NCBI GenBank assembly: GCA_946408025.1
Contig: CAMJQJ010000009.1
Span: forward strand, 1 to 39,680
Direction: 5' to 3'
Source of the DNA: an uncultured Faecalitalea sp.
GTDB lineage: Bacteria > Bacillota_I > Bacilli_A > Erysipelotrichales > Erysipelotrichaceae
DNA: 39,680 nucleotides
The first letter of the stretch is position 1. Each line of letters begins with the position of its first letter. The notes under the pieces are model-generated. The model was not told where the DNA came from. It worked only from the letters and a program-made list of their open reading frames with translations, and made no database searches. Made by a program: the position numbers and the translations under genes. Below, piece by piece: positions 1 to 9,749 of the stretch.

Positions 1-298
1 GCTTACAAATGATTCTCTCAAAAATAAGAAGTTAAAAATACAAGTTATTTTTGTACATAAAACATGTACGTTTGAAGTATGGATATCCGGATATAATCGA
101 AAGATCCAAAAAAATTATTATTCTAGTTTACCAAATGAATTAGATGTATTTGAAAAATGTGCAGATCCTTTAAAAAATGATTATTTATTAAAAAAGAAAT
201 TAAGCAGAACGCTTGCTAGAGATGATATACAATCAATACTCTCAGAAATAAAAGATACAATAATCCAATTTAGTGAACATTTTACAGATTCAATTTAA
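1..298 (+). CDS. C-terminal part of an uncharacterised protein (5' end outside window)
   Basis: An open frame starting at base 2 runs 98 codons to a TAA at 296-298. It has no start inside the window, so only the C-terminus is present. Visible blocks are VIFVHKTCTFEVWISGYNR followed by IQKNYYSSL, and a tail DPLKNDYLLKKKLSRTLARD. The pattern of a hydrophobic strand, FEVW and GxNRxIQ resembles small uncharacterised proteins of the DUF7000 type. That family call is from memory of the pattern and is tentative. The gene converges on the oligopeptidase gene, with a bidirectional terminator between them. Confidence 0.6.
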   Translation, partial: LTNDSLKNKKLKIQVIFVHKTCTFEVWISGYNRKIQKNYYSSLPNELDVFEKCADPLKNDYLLKKKLSRTLARDDIQSILSEIKDTIIQFSEHFTDSI

Positions 299-320
299 TT
301 GCTCTTATTCTGCATAAACA

Positions 321-356
321 AAACCCTCTATACAAGAATATATGTATAGAGGGTTT
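321..356. terminator. Bidirectional rho-independent terminator
   Basis: A perfect 14-bp stem (AAACCCTCTATACA, 321-334, with its complement at 343-356) encloses an 8-nt loop. T-rich tracts follow on both strands. It lies between two convergent genes and can serve both. Confidence 0.9.
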
Positions 357-369
357 AAATTTTTGAATT

Positions 370-2064
370 TTATTTTACATCTTGATGTGCATCAAACCAT
401 GTTGATATTTTTTCAACAGTTTCTTTTAAACAACCTTGTTCAAAAGGAACTATCAAATTTGCTTCTTTTACAATCTTTCTAAAAGGAAGAGTACCTCCGA
501 TTTTGCAAATATGCTTGTAATCTTCAAAAGCCTTTGAATCATTATTTTGTTGGCGAACCCAGAACTGAAATGCACAAACTTGTGCCAAGGTATAATCTAT
601 ATAATAGAACGGATCCATGAAGATGTGGCTTTGGCGCATCCACCATCCACCTTGTTCCAAGATTTCTATTTCATCATAGTTTTTATGAGGTAAATATTGT
701 TTTTCTAATTCTCTCCATGTTTTCATTCTTTCTTGTGGTGTCATATCTGGATTTGCATAAACTTCATGTTGGAAATGGTCAACTAATACACCGTATGGCA
801 AAAATTTAATTGCACCAGATAAATGATTAAAATAATATTTATCAATATCTTCTTCAAAAAAATCTTTCATCCAAGGATATGTAAAGAATTCCATAGACAT
901 AGAATGTATTTCACAAGACTCATATGTTGGCCATACACAATCTAATGGTTTTATGTCTTGAGATTCATACACTTGAAAAGCATGCCCGGCCTCATGAGTT
1001 AATACCTCAGCATCATGGCTTGTTTGATTAAAATTCGCAAAAATAAATGGAGATTTTTGGTTTGGAATAAATGTACAATATCCTCCTTGAGCTTTACCTT
1101 TTTTACTATCTAGATCTAATAAATCATGGTCCACCATATATTGGAAAAACTCTCCTGTTTTTGGATCCAATTCTTTATACATATTTAAAGCTCGTTTAAC
1201 CATTTCCTCTCGACTATGTTTAGGTGTTGGGTTGCCTGAAAGAAACTCAATTTTTTCATCCCATGCATATAATGTATCATAACCCAAACGTTCTTTTTGT
1301 TTCTCATACAGACTAGAATCAAATGGTACAACATCTTCTAAAACTTGTTTTCTATATTGTGCAACATCATTTTGATCGTAATCATATCTCTTCATTCTTT
1401 TATAACCAAGCTCAATGTACGAACTATAGCCCAATTTTTTAGCCATTTTTGTACGAACATGAACCATTTGGTCATATAAATCTCCGATTTCTTCTTGATG
1501 TTCCTGATACCAACCCCAATAAGCTTTCATTGCTGCTTTACGCACACTACGATCTTTATCATTTGTTTTTACTTCTAATGCCGGCAATGTATATACTTCA
1601 CCATCAAAAGGAATCTGAGCGCTTGCTAAAAGAGCTTGATATTTTGAGGTCAACTTATTTTCTAATTGCATGTCTTCTATGATACATGAATCAAAGGAAG
1701 CAAATTCCATTTCTTTGGACATAAAGTAAGTTTCTGGAACTCGTTGCTTCAATCCTTCAATATTTTTATTAGCTAAAAATGCTTTATCTACCATAATATA
1801 TGATTCCTGCAATACAGGAAGCATTTCATCATAAAAATCATTCTCTTTTGTATAAAATTCATCTTGTGTATTAATCGTATGACGAATACTGGAAAGAGTT
1901 GACATTGATTCAACATTTGATTTTATCTCATTAAATTCCATGAACAAATCATACAATTTATCTGAATTTTCACAAGAATCAATCTTATTAACCAAATCTT
2001 TTAACTGATTTTGAACCGCTACAACATCTACACGAGAGTATGGGTATTCACTAAATTTCAACAT
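370..2064 (-). CDS. M3-family oligoendopeptidase (PepF/PepB-like zinc peptidase)
   Basis: Cytoplasmic zinc metallopeptidase of 564 residues that would cut imported oligopeptides into shorter ones. The zinc motif HEAGH is at residues 357-361, and the downstream block ESCEIHSMSMEF (about 382-393) supplies the third ligand, probably Glu385. The length and the HEAGHAFQ and EIHSMSMEF blocks fit the M3B oligoendopeptidases. No signal peptide is seen. The start is supported by AGAAAGGAA upstream of the ATG. It is the last gene after oppABCDF and the small membrane protein, 44 nt behind the latter, so peptide import and hydrolysis appear to be one transcription unit. A hairpin in the gap may lower its expression. 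The exact subfamily is not certain. Confidence 0.93.
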   Translation of the reverse strand: MLKFSEYPYSRVDVVAVQNQLKDLVNKIDSCENSDKLYDLFMEFNEIKSNVESMSTLSSIRHTINTQDEFYTKENDFYDEMLPVLQESYIMVDKAFLANKNIEGLKQRVPETYFMSKEMEFASFDSCIIEDMQLENKLTSKYQALLASAQIPFDGEVYTLPALEVKTNDKDRSVRKAAMKAYWGWYQEHQEEIGDLYDQMVHVRTKMAKKLGYSSYIELGYKRMKRYDYDQNDVAQYRKQVLEDVVPFDSSLYEKQKERLGYDTLYAWDEKIEFLSGNPTPKHSREEMVKRALNMYKELDPKTGEFFQYMVDHDLLDLDSKKGKAQGGYCTFIPNQKSPFIFANFNQTSHDAEVLTHEAGHAFQVYESQDIKPLDCVWPTYESCEIHSMSMEFFTYPWMKDFFEEDIDKYYFNHLSGAIKFLPYGVLVDHFQHEVYANPDMTPQERMKTWRELEKQYLPHKNYDEIEILEQGGWWMRQSHIFMDPFYYIDYTLAQVCAFQFWVRQQNNDSKAFEDYKHICKIGGTLPFRKIVKEANLIVPFEQGCLKETVEKISTWFDAHQDVK

Positions 2065-2081
2065 ATTTTTCCTTTCTAAAC

Positions 2082-2108
2082 AAAAGAAGCCCTAAAAGGA
2101 CCTCTTTT
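2082..2108 (-). terminator. Attenuator-like hairpin before the oligopeptidase gene
   Basis: On the minus strand the AGAGGTCCT arm (2097-2105) pairs with AGGGCTTCT (2085-2093) around a TTT loop, with two G-U pairs. Flanking A/T tracts extend the stem, and TTTTGTTT follows. It sits directly after the stop of the small membrane protein and 18 nt before the oligopeptidase start. It could be a partial terminator or an mRNA-stabilising end. Confidence 0.6.
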
Positions 2109-2300
2109 CTAACTAAAAAACGCATTCCATCCGAAAATAAATAGAGCAAGGACGAATATGGCTCCTAATAAAATTGGCCAAAATACGCTAATAGCTGCAA
2201 TTAATAAAGCAAGAAAATCTCCTTTTTCTAATTGATCTTCTTTACCGTCTATTTTATCCTTCTTTTCTAACATCTCATGCATGCTAGGGCGTTTCGACAT
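2109..2300 (-). CDS. Small membrane protein of the opp operon
   Basis: 63 residues. Residues 1-28 are polar and charged (KKDKIDGKEDQLEKGD). Residues 29-60 are hydrophobic, one long or two short membrane segments rich in Leu, Ile, Ala, Phe and Trp. The ATG overlaps the oppF stop by one base (TAATG), which implies translational coupling and a real gene. No known domain is recognised. The position behind the ATPase and before the peptidase suggests a link to peptide uptake, but a function cannot be assigned. Confidence 0.75.
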   Translation of the reverse strand: MSKRPSMHEMLEKKDKIDGKEDQLEKGDFLALLIAAISVFWPILLGAIFVLALFIFGWNAFFS

Positions 2301-3283
2301 TAGAATTCACCCCCGAAGTGGCACTGCACAAAATGATTAGGTTTAACTTCCTTTACTTCAGGTACTTTCTGTTTACAGATGTCTTTTGCAAACGGACAAC
2401 GTGGATGGAATTTACATCCAGCTGGAGTATTTACATTACTAGGTATTTCCCCTTGAATTACTTGCATCTCTTTTCGTTTGCTTGGATCAGGAATTGGAAT
2501 AGCTCCAATTAACGCCTTAGTATATGGATGTTGTGGATTTGCATAGATTTCGTTTTTATCTGCTAACTCAACCATTGAACCAAGATACATGACACCAACA
2601 CGATCAGAAATATGTTTTACTACACTTAAATCATGTGAAATAAAAATATAAGAAATATTCTTTTCTTCCTGCATATCTTTCATTAAGTTTATAATCTGAG
2701 ATTGAATTGAAACATCTAATGCAGAAACTGGCTCATCACAGATAATAAAGCTTGGACTTAATGCTAATGAACGAGCTATTCCTATTCGCTGACGCTGCCC
2801 TCCTGAAAATTGATGTGGGTAACGATAGCAATAATAACTTGGAAGACCGCATTTATCCATTAGATCTTTTATATACGCTTCTAACTCTGGTCCACGCTTA
2901 TAAATTCCATGCGCTAATAAAGGTTCCGCTAAAGTATTGAAAACATTCATTCGAGGATTTAATGAACTATATGGATCTTGGAAGATAAATTGCATATCCT
3001 CACGAAGTTTTCTCATTTCTTTACGAGATTTTTTTGTAACTTCTTCACCTTTAAAAATTACTTCACCTTCTGTGGGTTCATATAACTGAATTATTGTACG
3101 TCCTAAAGTAGACTTACCACAACCAGACTCCCCAACTAACCCAAGGGTTTCTCCCTCATATAATTTGAAAGAGATTCCGTCAACTGCCTTTACACAAGGG
3201 TCTCCTTCGCGGTATTTTCCTTTTTTAAGAGGGAAGTATTTCTTTAAATTCTTGACCTCTAGTATCACATTTTTTTCAGCCAT
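2300..3283 (-). CDS. oppF: Oligopeptide ABC transporter ATP-binding protein OppF
   Basis: 327 residues; the second of two ATPases that drive oligopeptide import. Walker A is GESGCGKST, the ABC signature is SGGQRQR, and Walker B is FIICDEP. The C-terminal oligopeptide/dipeptide extension is visible, including [14 protein letters not shown], whose cysteines in OppD/F-type ATPases are associated with an iron-sulfur site. The ATG directly follows the oppD stop with no gap (TAAATG), and AGAGGG lies inside the end of oppD. Confidence 0.96.
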   Translation of the reverse strand: MAEKNVILEVKNLKKYFPLKKGKYREGDPCVKAVDGISFKLYEGETLGLVGESGCGKSTLGRTIIQLYEPTEGEVIFKGEEVTKKSRKEMRKLREDMQFIFQDPYSSLNPRMNVFNTLAEPLLAHGIYKRGPELEAYIKDLMDKCGLPSYYCYRYPHQFSGGQRQRIGIARSLALSPSFIICDEPVSALDVSIQSQIINLMKDMQEEKNISYIFISHDLSVVKHISDRVGVMYLGSMVELADKNEIYANPQHPYTKALIGAIPIPDPSKRKEMQVIQGEIPSNVNTPAGCKFHPRCPFAKDICKQKVPEVKEVKPNHFVQCHFGGEF

Positions 3284-4312
3284 TTATTTTCCCTCTACTT
3301 TCTCATCATTTTCATTCTCATATAAGAAGCACCATACATGATGGCGAGACTTAATTTTAGTATCAGTTGGTTGACCTTGACGGCAACGTTCAGTAGCATG
3401 TGGACAGCGATCAGCAAAATAACATCCTTTCGGCAAGTACAATGGATTTGGTACACTACCTTCAATTGTAGTAAGACGTTCTCCATCCTCTGCTAAAGAT
3501 GGCATAGAATTCATTAAACCAATTGTATATGGATGTTTTGGATTCTCAAACAATTCTTTTACTGGTGCTGTTTCAACTACTTTTCCTGCATACATAACAT
3601 TTACATTATCTGCAACTTGAGCTACAACACCCAAATCATGAGTAATTAACATGATACTAGTTCCTTTTTCTTCTTTAAGTTTATTCATTAAAGATAGAAT
3701 TTGAGCTTGAATCGTAACATCCAAGGCGGTTGTCGGTTCATCCGCAATCAATAACTTCGGATTACATGATAAAGCCATCGCAATCATGACACGCTGACAC
3801 ATACCACCTGATAATTGAAAAGGATAATTATCCACAACTTTTTCAGGTCGTGAAATACCAACATCTCCTAGTAAGCTTATAGCTCGTTTTCGAGCTTCTT
3901 CTTTAGATACATCTTCATGGATCATGATATTTTCCATGATTTGATCTCCAACTTTAATAACTGGATTCAAACTAGACATTGGTTCTTGAAAGATCATTGA
4001 AATTTCATTTCCACGAATATTTCGAATTTCTTCATCTGTTGCTGTAGCCAAGTTTAACCCTTGTTCACCACGTTCTACATTCCCCATGTATTCAATTTTA
4101 GATCCTGGCATAATTTCTCCTGGCTTGCTAACAAGGCCAAGGATACTCATTGCCGTTACTGATTTTCCACAGCCAGATTCACCCACAATAGCCAATGTTT
4201 CATTCTCATACATTGTAAAGTGGTTACCATCCACCGCTTTTGAATCACCTTTTTTAGTGTGAAAATAGACACGTAGATCTTCTACACGAATTACTTTTTT
4301 ATTTACTGACAT
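3284..4312 (-). CDS. oppD: Oligopeptide ABC transporter ATP-binding protein OppD
   Basis: 342 residues. Walker A is GESGCGKSV, the signature is LSGGMCQRV, and Walker B is LLIADEP. The oligopeptide C-terminal extension contains [14 protein letters not shown]. The signature has Cys where most OppD proteins have Arg (SGGMRQR), a mild departure that does not remove the core SGG. It pairs with OppF as a heterodimeric motor under the OppBC permeases. It starts 13 nt after the oppC stop. Confidence 0.96.
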   Translation of the reverse strand: MSVNKKVIRVEDLRVYFHTKKGDSKAVDGNHFTMYENETLAIVGESGCGKSVTAMSILGLVSKPGEIMPGSKIEYMGNVERGEQGLNLATATDEEIRNIRGNEISMIFQEPMSSLNPVIKVGDQIMENIMIHEDVSKEEARKRAISLLGDVGISRPEKVVDNYPFQLSGGMCQRVMIAMALSCNPKLLIADEPTTALDVTIQAQILSLMNKLKEEKGTSIMLITHDLGVVAQVADNVNVMYAGKVVETAPVKELFENPKHPYTIGLMNSMPSLAEDGERLTTIEGSVPNPLYLPKGCYFADRCPHATERCRQGQPTDTKIKSRHHVWCFLYENENDEKVEGK

Positions 4313-4325
4313 GCACTAGACCTCT

Positions 4326-5237
4326 CTACTGAATTTCCTTTGGATCAAGGGCATCACGAAGACCTTCCCCAACTAAATTTATTGAAACAACTGTTAATAA
4401 ACACATAATTCCTGATGGAATCCATTGCCAAGGGAACTGACGGAACACTTGTGAATTTCTCGCTAAATTCATCAAGTTCCCCCATGATGGTGTAGGTATC
4501 TGCACTCCCATCCCCAAAAAAGATAGTCCTGCTTCTGTCAAAATAGCTCCTGCCATCTGCAAAGTCGCATTTACAATTACTAATGAAATTACATTAGGCA
4601 ATAAGTGTTTAAATATTTTTGAAAAATCACTAAAACCTAAAGCTTCGCAAGCCTGCATAAACTCTTGTTCACGCAATGCTAAAATTTGCCCACGAACTAG
4701 ACGAGCTAATCCTGGCCACGACAAGGCTCCAATGATCAATGATACAGCATACATTTTCTGTTGCTGTGGAACCCATAGCATAGTTGCCGCTACGGCAATA
4801 ATCATAGGTGTAAATGGTAAAGAGTAAACAATCTCACAAAAACGCATCAAAGCATTATCTACTTTTCCACCATAATAACCTGAAATTCCACCGATAACAC
4901 AACCTAAAAGAACTGTGATCAATGCCGCAATTAGTCCAACCATGATAGAAATACGGCCACCCATAAACAAGCGATATAAGCAGTCTCTACCTTGATCATC
5001 CGTACCTAATAAATGTTCAGCATTTGGAGCTTGGTTAGCGTTTGTTAGATCCAGATCTTCAATAGAATATCCTAAAACCATAGGCACTACAATCACAGAA
5101 ATAACTATTAATACAAAAATTACTAATCCTGCTACAGCCACTTTATTTTGGCAAAACTTTCGCCAAGCGATACGCCAAGGGCCGATTGATTCAATCTTTT
5201 CGCCAGTTTCTAATACAACTTCTTCTTTTTTGCTCAT
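4326..5237 (-). CDS. oppC: Oligopeptide ABC transporter permease OppC
   Basis: 303-residue inner-membrane permease. An N-terminal cytoplasmic tail is followed by a first membrane helix at about residues 35-58, a short extracytoplasmic part containing LLGTDDQGRDCLYRLFMGGR (typical of OppC/DppC), then the transporter core with the EAA-type loop (EACEALGFSDFSKIFKHLLP). The start is supported by AGGAGAGG five bases before ATG. It lies 11 nt after the oppB stop. Confidence 0.95.
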   Translation of the reverse strand: MSKKEEVVLETGEKIESIGPWRIAWRKFCQNKVAVAGLVIFVLIVISVIVVPMVLGYSIEDLDLTNANQAPNAEHLLGTDDQGRDCLYRLFMGGRISIMVGLIAALITVLLGCVIGGISGYYGGKVDNALMRFCEIVYSLPFTPMIIAVAATMLWVPQQQKMYAVSLIIGALSWPGLARLVRGQILALREQEFMQACEALGFSDFSKIFKHLLPNVISLVIVNATLQMAGAILTEAGLSFLGMGVQIPTPSWGNLMNLARNSQVFRQFPWQWIPSGIMCLLTVVSINLVGEGLRDALDPKEIQ

Positions 5238-5248
5238 ATCGACCTCTC

Positions 5249-6232
5249 CTATTCATCTACTTTGATACGCGGATCTACTAATGAGTAGCATACATCCGAT
5301 AACAAGTTTCCTATTAACATTAAAATCGCACTGAATACAAGACACGCCATAACTAATGATGTATCACGTTGAGTAATTGCATTAATCAATACATTACCTA
5401 TACCAGGCCATACGAAAACTGTCTCCAAAATAACAGCCCCACTAAATAAAGATGGTATATATAAACCTAATAAAGTAACTAAAGGAATTTGTGCATTTTT
5501 AAATGCATGTTTATAAATTATGACTTTTTCTTTTAAACCTTTTGAACGAGCTGTTCGAATGTAATCCATATTGATTACATCAATCATAGCATTTCGTACA
5601 TAACGTGAGAATGAAGCAAAAGTACTAAAAGCTAATACGATTACCGGTAATATTGAATGAACTGCAACGTCTGAAATTTCCTGGAATATATTAGCATATC
5701 CAAAACTTGATAACATAGGATCACGCATTCCATTGATAGGCATTCCCGGAATGTTTAAAGCCACATAATAAATTAAAAGCAATGCAAAAAAGAATGTTGG
5801 AACACTTGTTCCTAACAAAGAGAATACTGTCCAGAAATTATCGAAAGCTGAACCTTTCTTCACGGCTTGCCTTATTCCTATTGGTATTGCAAATATCAAA
5901 GCTACAATTAATGAAACAACATTTAAATAAAATGTATTCCATACATAATTTCCAATAATACTAGCAACAGGTTTTCTCAAAGTAACGCTTTGACCTAAAT
6001 CACCTGTAACAAAACGTCCCAACCAGCGAACATATTGTTCAGGTTTTGACTTATCTAATCCTAATTGCTCACGAACTTCTTGACGACGTTCTTCTGTAAC
6101 TCGCGCTCCTGGACCAAAATACGCAGTTACTTCATCACCAGGCATGGCTTTTACTGTTGCAAAAATAACCATCGATATAACCAATAACACTGGTATCATC
6201 GTTAAAACACGTTTTACAATGTATTTTACCAT
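5249..6232 (-). CDS. oppB: Oligopeptide ABC transporter permease OppB
   Basis: Permease that pairs with OppC. The start is placed at base 6232 (protein begins MVKYIVKRVLTMIP, 327 residues). AAGGAAGAG lies six bases upstream, and the protein then begins directly with the first membrane helix as usual for OppB. An in-frame ATG 36 nt further upstream would add 12 charged residues and has a poorer site. The EAA-type loop is visible as TARSKGLKEKVIIYKHAFKN, and the membrane core ends in SLVDPRIK. Confidence 0.95.
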   Translation of the reverse strand: MVKYIVKRVLTMIPVLLVISMVIFATVKAMPGDEVTAYFGPGARVTEERRQEVREQLGLDKSKPEQYVRWLGRFVTGDLGQSVTLRKPVASIIGNYVWNTFYLNVVSLIVALIFAIPIGIRQAVKKGSAFDNFWTVFSLLGTSVPTFFFALLLIYYVALNIPGMPINGMRDPMLSSFGYANIFQEISDVAVHSILPVIVLAFSTFASFSRYVRNAMIDVINMDYIRTARSKGLKEKVIIYKHAFKNAQIPLVTLLGLYIPSLFSGAVILETVFVWPGIGNVLINAITQRDTSLVMACLVFSAILMLIGNLLSDVCYSLVDPRIKVDE

Positions 6233-6268
6233 TTTGCTCTTCCTTTCTTCTATTCTCGAATTAAACAC

Positions 6269-6300
6269 ATAAGAGCAAGTCTCGAACGGCCTGCTCTTAT
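6269..6300 (-). terminator. Hairpin between oppA and oppB
   Basis: A 9-bp perfect stem (ATAAGAGCA, 6269-6277, with its complement at 6292-6300) encloses a 14-nt loop. Only a weak T stretch follows. In binding-protein operons such structures commonly protect or partly terminate the oppA message, so the lipoprotein is made in excess over the permeases. That role is inferred from position. Confidence 0.6.
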
Positions 6301-6333
6301 TGTCATTAGTTTAATTAATACCTGTCAATAACA

Positions 6334-8049
6334 TTACTCAAGAGTAACTTTATCCATAGCTTGTGACCAAGTGTGTACTGGACTTGTTTCCAATCCTTTA
6401 ACACGAACATTATATAGGTCAAAGTATTCATTACCATACAATGGTAAGTAAGGAACTAATTCGCTAGAACGTTCCATAGCAATCAAATAGTTTTCTTCAG
6501 AAACTGCAGCATCAGCAGTGTTGTAAGCTTTATTCAATGCATCATTTAATGTAGCATCATTAATACGAGCATAGTTATTTGGATCTGGCTTACCATCAGC
6601 TGTTACACCATAGTTGATGTTTGCATCTGTATCTGCAACTCCAGTGTATCCTGTAGCTAAGAAGAATGCGTTCCAATCAGATAATTGAGAGTCATCAGCA
6701 ATCATTGATAACAATGTGTTGAAATCAACTGTTGTTTGTTTCAATTCTACTCCGATTTCCTTCCAAGATTTTGTAATCATAGGAATCAAAGTTTCCAATA
6801 CTGAGTTTTCTTCAGTTGCAGCAAATTTAATTGTCAATTTCTGACCATCTTTTTCACGAATACCATCTGCTCCAACAACCCAACCAGCTTGATCCAATAC
6901 TTGTTTTGCTTTTTCAAGGTCATATTCATATGTTGTTAAACCAGCGATTTCTTTTTCACCAGTTACATAATCACCCATTGTATTACTTACTGGGTTCCAG
7001 TATGCCTGTGGAACATATCCAAGTGGGATGTCTTTTACTTCATCGCTTGCTTCATCATATGCATAGAAAGAATCTACAAATGATTGACGGTCTGTTGCAT
7101 AAGATAATGCCTGGCGTACAGCAACATCAGCAGTAGGACCTTCTACTGCATTGAACGCTAAGTATCCAACACCAGCACGAGTGTAATGATTGAATGTTAA
7201 ATTTTCATTTAAACTAGCTGGACCAACTTTGTTTTGTTCCATCATATTTGGAAGTAAATCTACATTTCCATTTGCTAATTCATCATATTCTGTTGAAGTG
7301 TCTGTCTTTTTGATAATAATGTTCTCTACAGAGTATTGACCTTCTTCAGCTTCGAAAGTTTCACTACGAGTTAAAGAAGCTCCAGTTGCTTTATCATATG
7401 TTTTTAATACATATGGTCCTGATCCAATAGGCTGATCTGTATTACTTTCGATTTCAGTAGTATCACCTTTTACATAATCAAATTGTTCGTCTGAACAAAT
7501 TCCCATTGTACCAAAATTATTCAATGCATCAATTTGAGCACTCTTAGTTTTGATTACAACTGTGTAATCATCTGGTGTTTCGACACCTACTAATTCTTCA
7601 GCGTCTCCATTATGATATTCTTCATAACCTACAACATTAGAAACAATGTTTGACATACGTCCTGTATAGCTAGGGTCTGCCATTACAGTGAAAGTATATT
7701 TAACATCACTAGAAGTCAATGGAGTACCATCAGAGAATTTTACTCCTTCTTTTAATTTGAATGTGTAAGTCAATCCATCTGCACTTACTTCTGGCATTTC
7801 TGTAGCCAATTCTGGTTGTAATTCATCATTAACATCATACTTTAACAAAGCTTGATATACCAAGTTAATTACATCACCATCATATGCTGATTCATAATAC
7901 ATTGGTGAGAATACCCCATTCAATTCCTGGTAAATACCAACTGTCAATGTGTTTGCTGCGCTAGTTCCTGAGTTGCCACCAGAACATCCAACTAGCGTTG
8001 CAGCCATAGCTACTGAACTTAATCCAGCTAACCATTTGCGCTTGTTCAT
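6334..8049 (-). CDS. oppA: Oligopeptide-binding lipoprotein OppA (SBP family 5)
   Basis: 571 residues. The N-terminus MNKRKWLAGL has a lysine/arginine patch, a hydrophobic stretch and the lipobox LVGC, with Cys22 as the lipidated residue, followed by a Gly/Ser linker. The rest is a family 5 solute-binding protein: ELNGVFSPMYYESAYDG near the N-terminus, and LTYTFKLKEGVKFSDGTPLT, which is the family signature region. It captures peptides outside the membrane for OppBCDF. AGGAGGAAGAG precedes the ATG. It is the first gene of the operon, with a clear promoter upstream. Confidence 0.96.
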   Translation of the reverse strand: MNKRKWLAGLSSVAMAATLVGCSGGNSGTSAANTLTVGIYQELNGVFSPMYYESAYDGDVINLVYQALLKYDVNDELQPELATEMPEVSADGLTYTFKLKEGVKFSDGTPLTSSDVKYTFTVMADPSYTGRMSNIVSNVVGYEEYHNGDAEELVGVETPDDYTVVIKTKSAQIDALNNFGTMGICSDEQFDYVKGDTTEIESNTDQPIGSGPYVLKTYDKATGASLTRSETFEAEEGQYSVENIIIKKTDTSTEYDELANGNVDLLPNMMEQNKVGPASLNENLTFNHYTRAGVGYLAFNAVEGPTADVAVRQALSYATDRQSFVDSFYAYDEASDEVKDIPLGYVPQAYWNPVSNTMGDYVTGEKEIAGLTTYEYDLEKAKQVLDQAGWVVGADGIREKDGQKLTIKFAATEENSVLETLIPMITKSWKEIGVELKQTTVDFNTLLSMIADDSQLSDWNAFFLATGYTGVADTDANINYGVTADGKPDPNNYARINDATLNDALNKAYNTADAAVSEENYLIAMERSSELVPYLPLYGNEYFDLYNVRVKGLETSPVHTWSQAMDKVTLE

Positions 8050-8094
8050 ATCTCTTCCTCCTATAACTATGAAATAAATAGTTCTGACCTAAAA

Positions 8095-8123
8095 ATAATA
8101 CTTCTTTTAAGAGATATTATCAA
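8095..8123 (-). promoter_or_regulatory. Sigma-A promoter of the opp operon
   Basis: On the minus strand TTGATA (8118-8123) and TATTAT (8095-8100) are separated by 17 bp. The predicted transcript start is about 40 nt before the oppA ATG. No other promoter of this quality is seen in the 325-nt gap. Confidence 0.75.
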
Positions 8124-8302
8124 CTAAAAATGAAAATATTTTTCAAATTTATTGTAAACAAAACCAAAAGTCTATTTTTGTTATATCATTTAATACATGT
8201 GTCTTCAATTTGCATACATGTTTGCATAATTTGTTCAAGAAATATCTATTTTTTTCTTTTTATGCAAAATCTATAACCACAGTAAAAAATAGAGTTAAGC
8301 GA

Positions 8303-8351
8303 TAAAAAAAATAAATGGATATCATCCGTTATCCACAAGATAATACCCATT
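8303..8351 (-). terminator. Rho-independent terminator of the M42 peptidase gene
   Basis: On the minus strand AATGGGTATTATC pairs with GATGATATCCATT (13 bp with two G-U pairs, bases 8314-8326 and 8339-8351), then a run TATTTTTTTTAT. It begins 23 nt after the peptidase stop and separates that gene from opp. Confidence 0.88.
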
Positions 8352-8374
8352 AAATACTCTTTTTACCTTTTGAT

Positions 8375-9433
8375 TTATTTAATTTTAAATCCCTTCAAAA
8401 TATCTTCATCTAATTCTTCAACTATTTTAGAAGCCAAAAATACCGCATTTTTATAATCTTGATAAGATGCAAATCCATGATGACTATGAGCATAACGAAC
8501 AGGAATACCTATAATAATGGTTGGAATATCAGATAAATGCGAAATACCTCCATTTGTTCCTCCGCCCTTACGAACACTTACTTGCATTGGAATATTATAC
8601 TTATCTGCAACACGTTGGGCAAAATGCATGAATTTTGGATGTGTAATCATAGAAACATCAAAAAAGCGAAGCATAGGCCCTCTCTTAATAGCACTTTGAA
8701 TCATATATTCTTCACTAAAAGTATCATCAGCAGGGCAACCCTCAAAACAAATCATAACATCTGCTTTGATTTTAGATATTAAGGCTTTCATACCTCTCTC
8801 CCCTACTTCTTCTTGTGAACTAAGCGATGCACTTATATTTTTGTTCGTATCTATGTTTCGGATAGTGTCAAAGACTGCCGCACATCCAATACGGCAATCA
8901 AAAGCTTTTCCGATAAAAAGATCATGATTCTCATCAAACTCACATATAACATCTGGAGCAACTGGATCACCTATACGGATTCCATATTTTTTTTCTACAT
9001 CAACTTTATTCGTTGCACCAACATCAATGAATAAGTCTTCAAAATTTAATGGCTTGTCCTTATCATTTTTAGACATAAAATGTGGTGGTTTAGAGCAAAC
9101 AATACCCTTAACATACTTACCTTCCTGTGTTTTAATAAGCACTTTGCTTGAAGGGATATTACGTGTATCCCATCCACCAAGAGGTAAAAAACGAATCAGT
9201 CCATTGGGTGCAATAGCTTGCACAATAAAGCCAACCTCATCTGCATGAGCATCAAAATGCACTGAAATACCTGATGAACTTAATTTTTTTTCAAAATATA
9301 GATTATTTAACGTATCTATTTGATACTCATATCCTTGTGGTATTAATTCTTTTGCCACTCCTATAACATCATCTTCAAATCCACTAGGTCCAAACGCATC
9401 ACTAAACATCTTTACCATTTCAATAGAATTCAT
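8375..9433 (-). CDS. M42-family metallo-aminopeptidase (FrvX/YsdC/PepA-type)
   Basis: Start set at base 9433 (MNSIEMVKMFSD, 352 residues) because GGAGGG lies six bases upstream. Two in-frame ATGs a little further up lie too close to, or before, this site. M42 peptidases are cytoplasmic dinuclear zinc or cobalt enzymes that form large tetrahedral assemblies and trim peptides. Visible ligand blocks are SVHFDAHADEVGF (His and Asp), FDCRIGCAAVFD (bridging Asp; most relatives have Asn where this has Cys), SSQEEVGERG (catalytic Glu pair) and YAHSHHGFAS (last His). It has its own promoter and terminator, and complements the neighbouring peptide importer and oligopeptidase. Confidence 0.92.
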   Translation of the reverse strand: MNSIEMVKMFSDAFGPSGFEDDVIGVAKELIPQGYEYQIDTLNNLYFEKKLSSSGISVHFDAHADEVGFIVQAIAPNGLIRFLPLGGWDTRNIPSSKVLIKTQEGKYVKGIVCSKPPHFMSKNDKDKPLNFEDLFIDVGATNKVDVEKKYGIRIGDPVAPDVICEFDENHDLFIGKAFDCRIGCAAVFDTIRNIDTNKNISASLSSQEEVGERGMKALISKIKADVMICFEGCPADDTFSEEYMIQSAIKRGPMLRFFDVSMITHPKFMHFAQRVADKYNIPMQVSVRKGGGTNGGISHLSDIPTIIIGIPVRYAHSHHGFASYQDYKNAVFLASKIVEELDEDILKGFKIK

Positions 9434-9456
9434 AGTCATCCCTCCATTTTTCATCT

Positions 9457-9485
9457 ATTCTACAAAGTTCTTAATTGACTATCAA
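9457..9485 (-). promoter_or_regulatory. Sigma-A promoter of the M42 peptidase gene
   Basis: TTGATA (9480-9485) and TAGAAT (9457-9462) on the minus strand, with a 17-bp spacer. The predicted 5' leader is only about 17 nt and ends in the GGAGGG site. Confidence 0.75.
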
Positions 9486-9688
9486 GATAATTTATCTGCA
9501 TAATTCAAATATAATGAAGTTAATATCCGACTCATTCTTGAAGTTTGACAACAAATAAATTTCAAAAAAAGAATGAATAACCATTACAAGAATTTAAAAT
9601 TTTACGTTCTGTAATATATATATATCACGTACTTTTACACAATAATTTTTTCTAAAAATTAAAAAGTATGAATGTATTTTGCTTTTCA

Positions 9689-9719
9689 CAAAAAAACACT
9701 CATACAATTTTTATTGTAT
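9689..9719 (-). terminator. Probable terminator of the sugar operon (after cutC)
   Basis: On the minus strand ATACAAT and ATTGTAT (9702-9708, 9713-9719) form a 7-bp stem with a 4-nt loop. Five bases later there is a run of seven T. The stem is AT-rich, so the termination call is moderate. The rest of 9486-9749 is AT-rich and holds no gene that I can support. Confidence 0.5.
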
Positions 9720-9749
9720 CAAGTAAAAACAGTCTGTCTCATTTATCAA

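Noticed and set aside
8050..8374. T-box or other riboswitch in the oppA leader
   Set aside because: The predicted transcript starts only about 40 nt before the ATG, and the only strong hairpin in the gap belongs to the terminator of the upstream gene.
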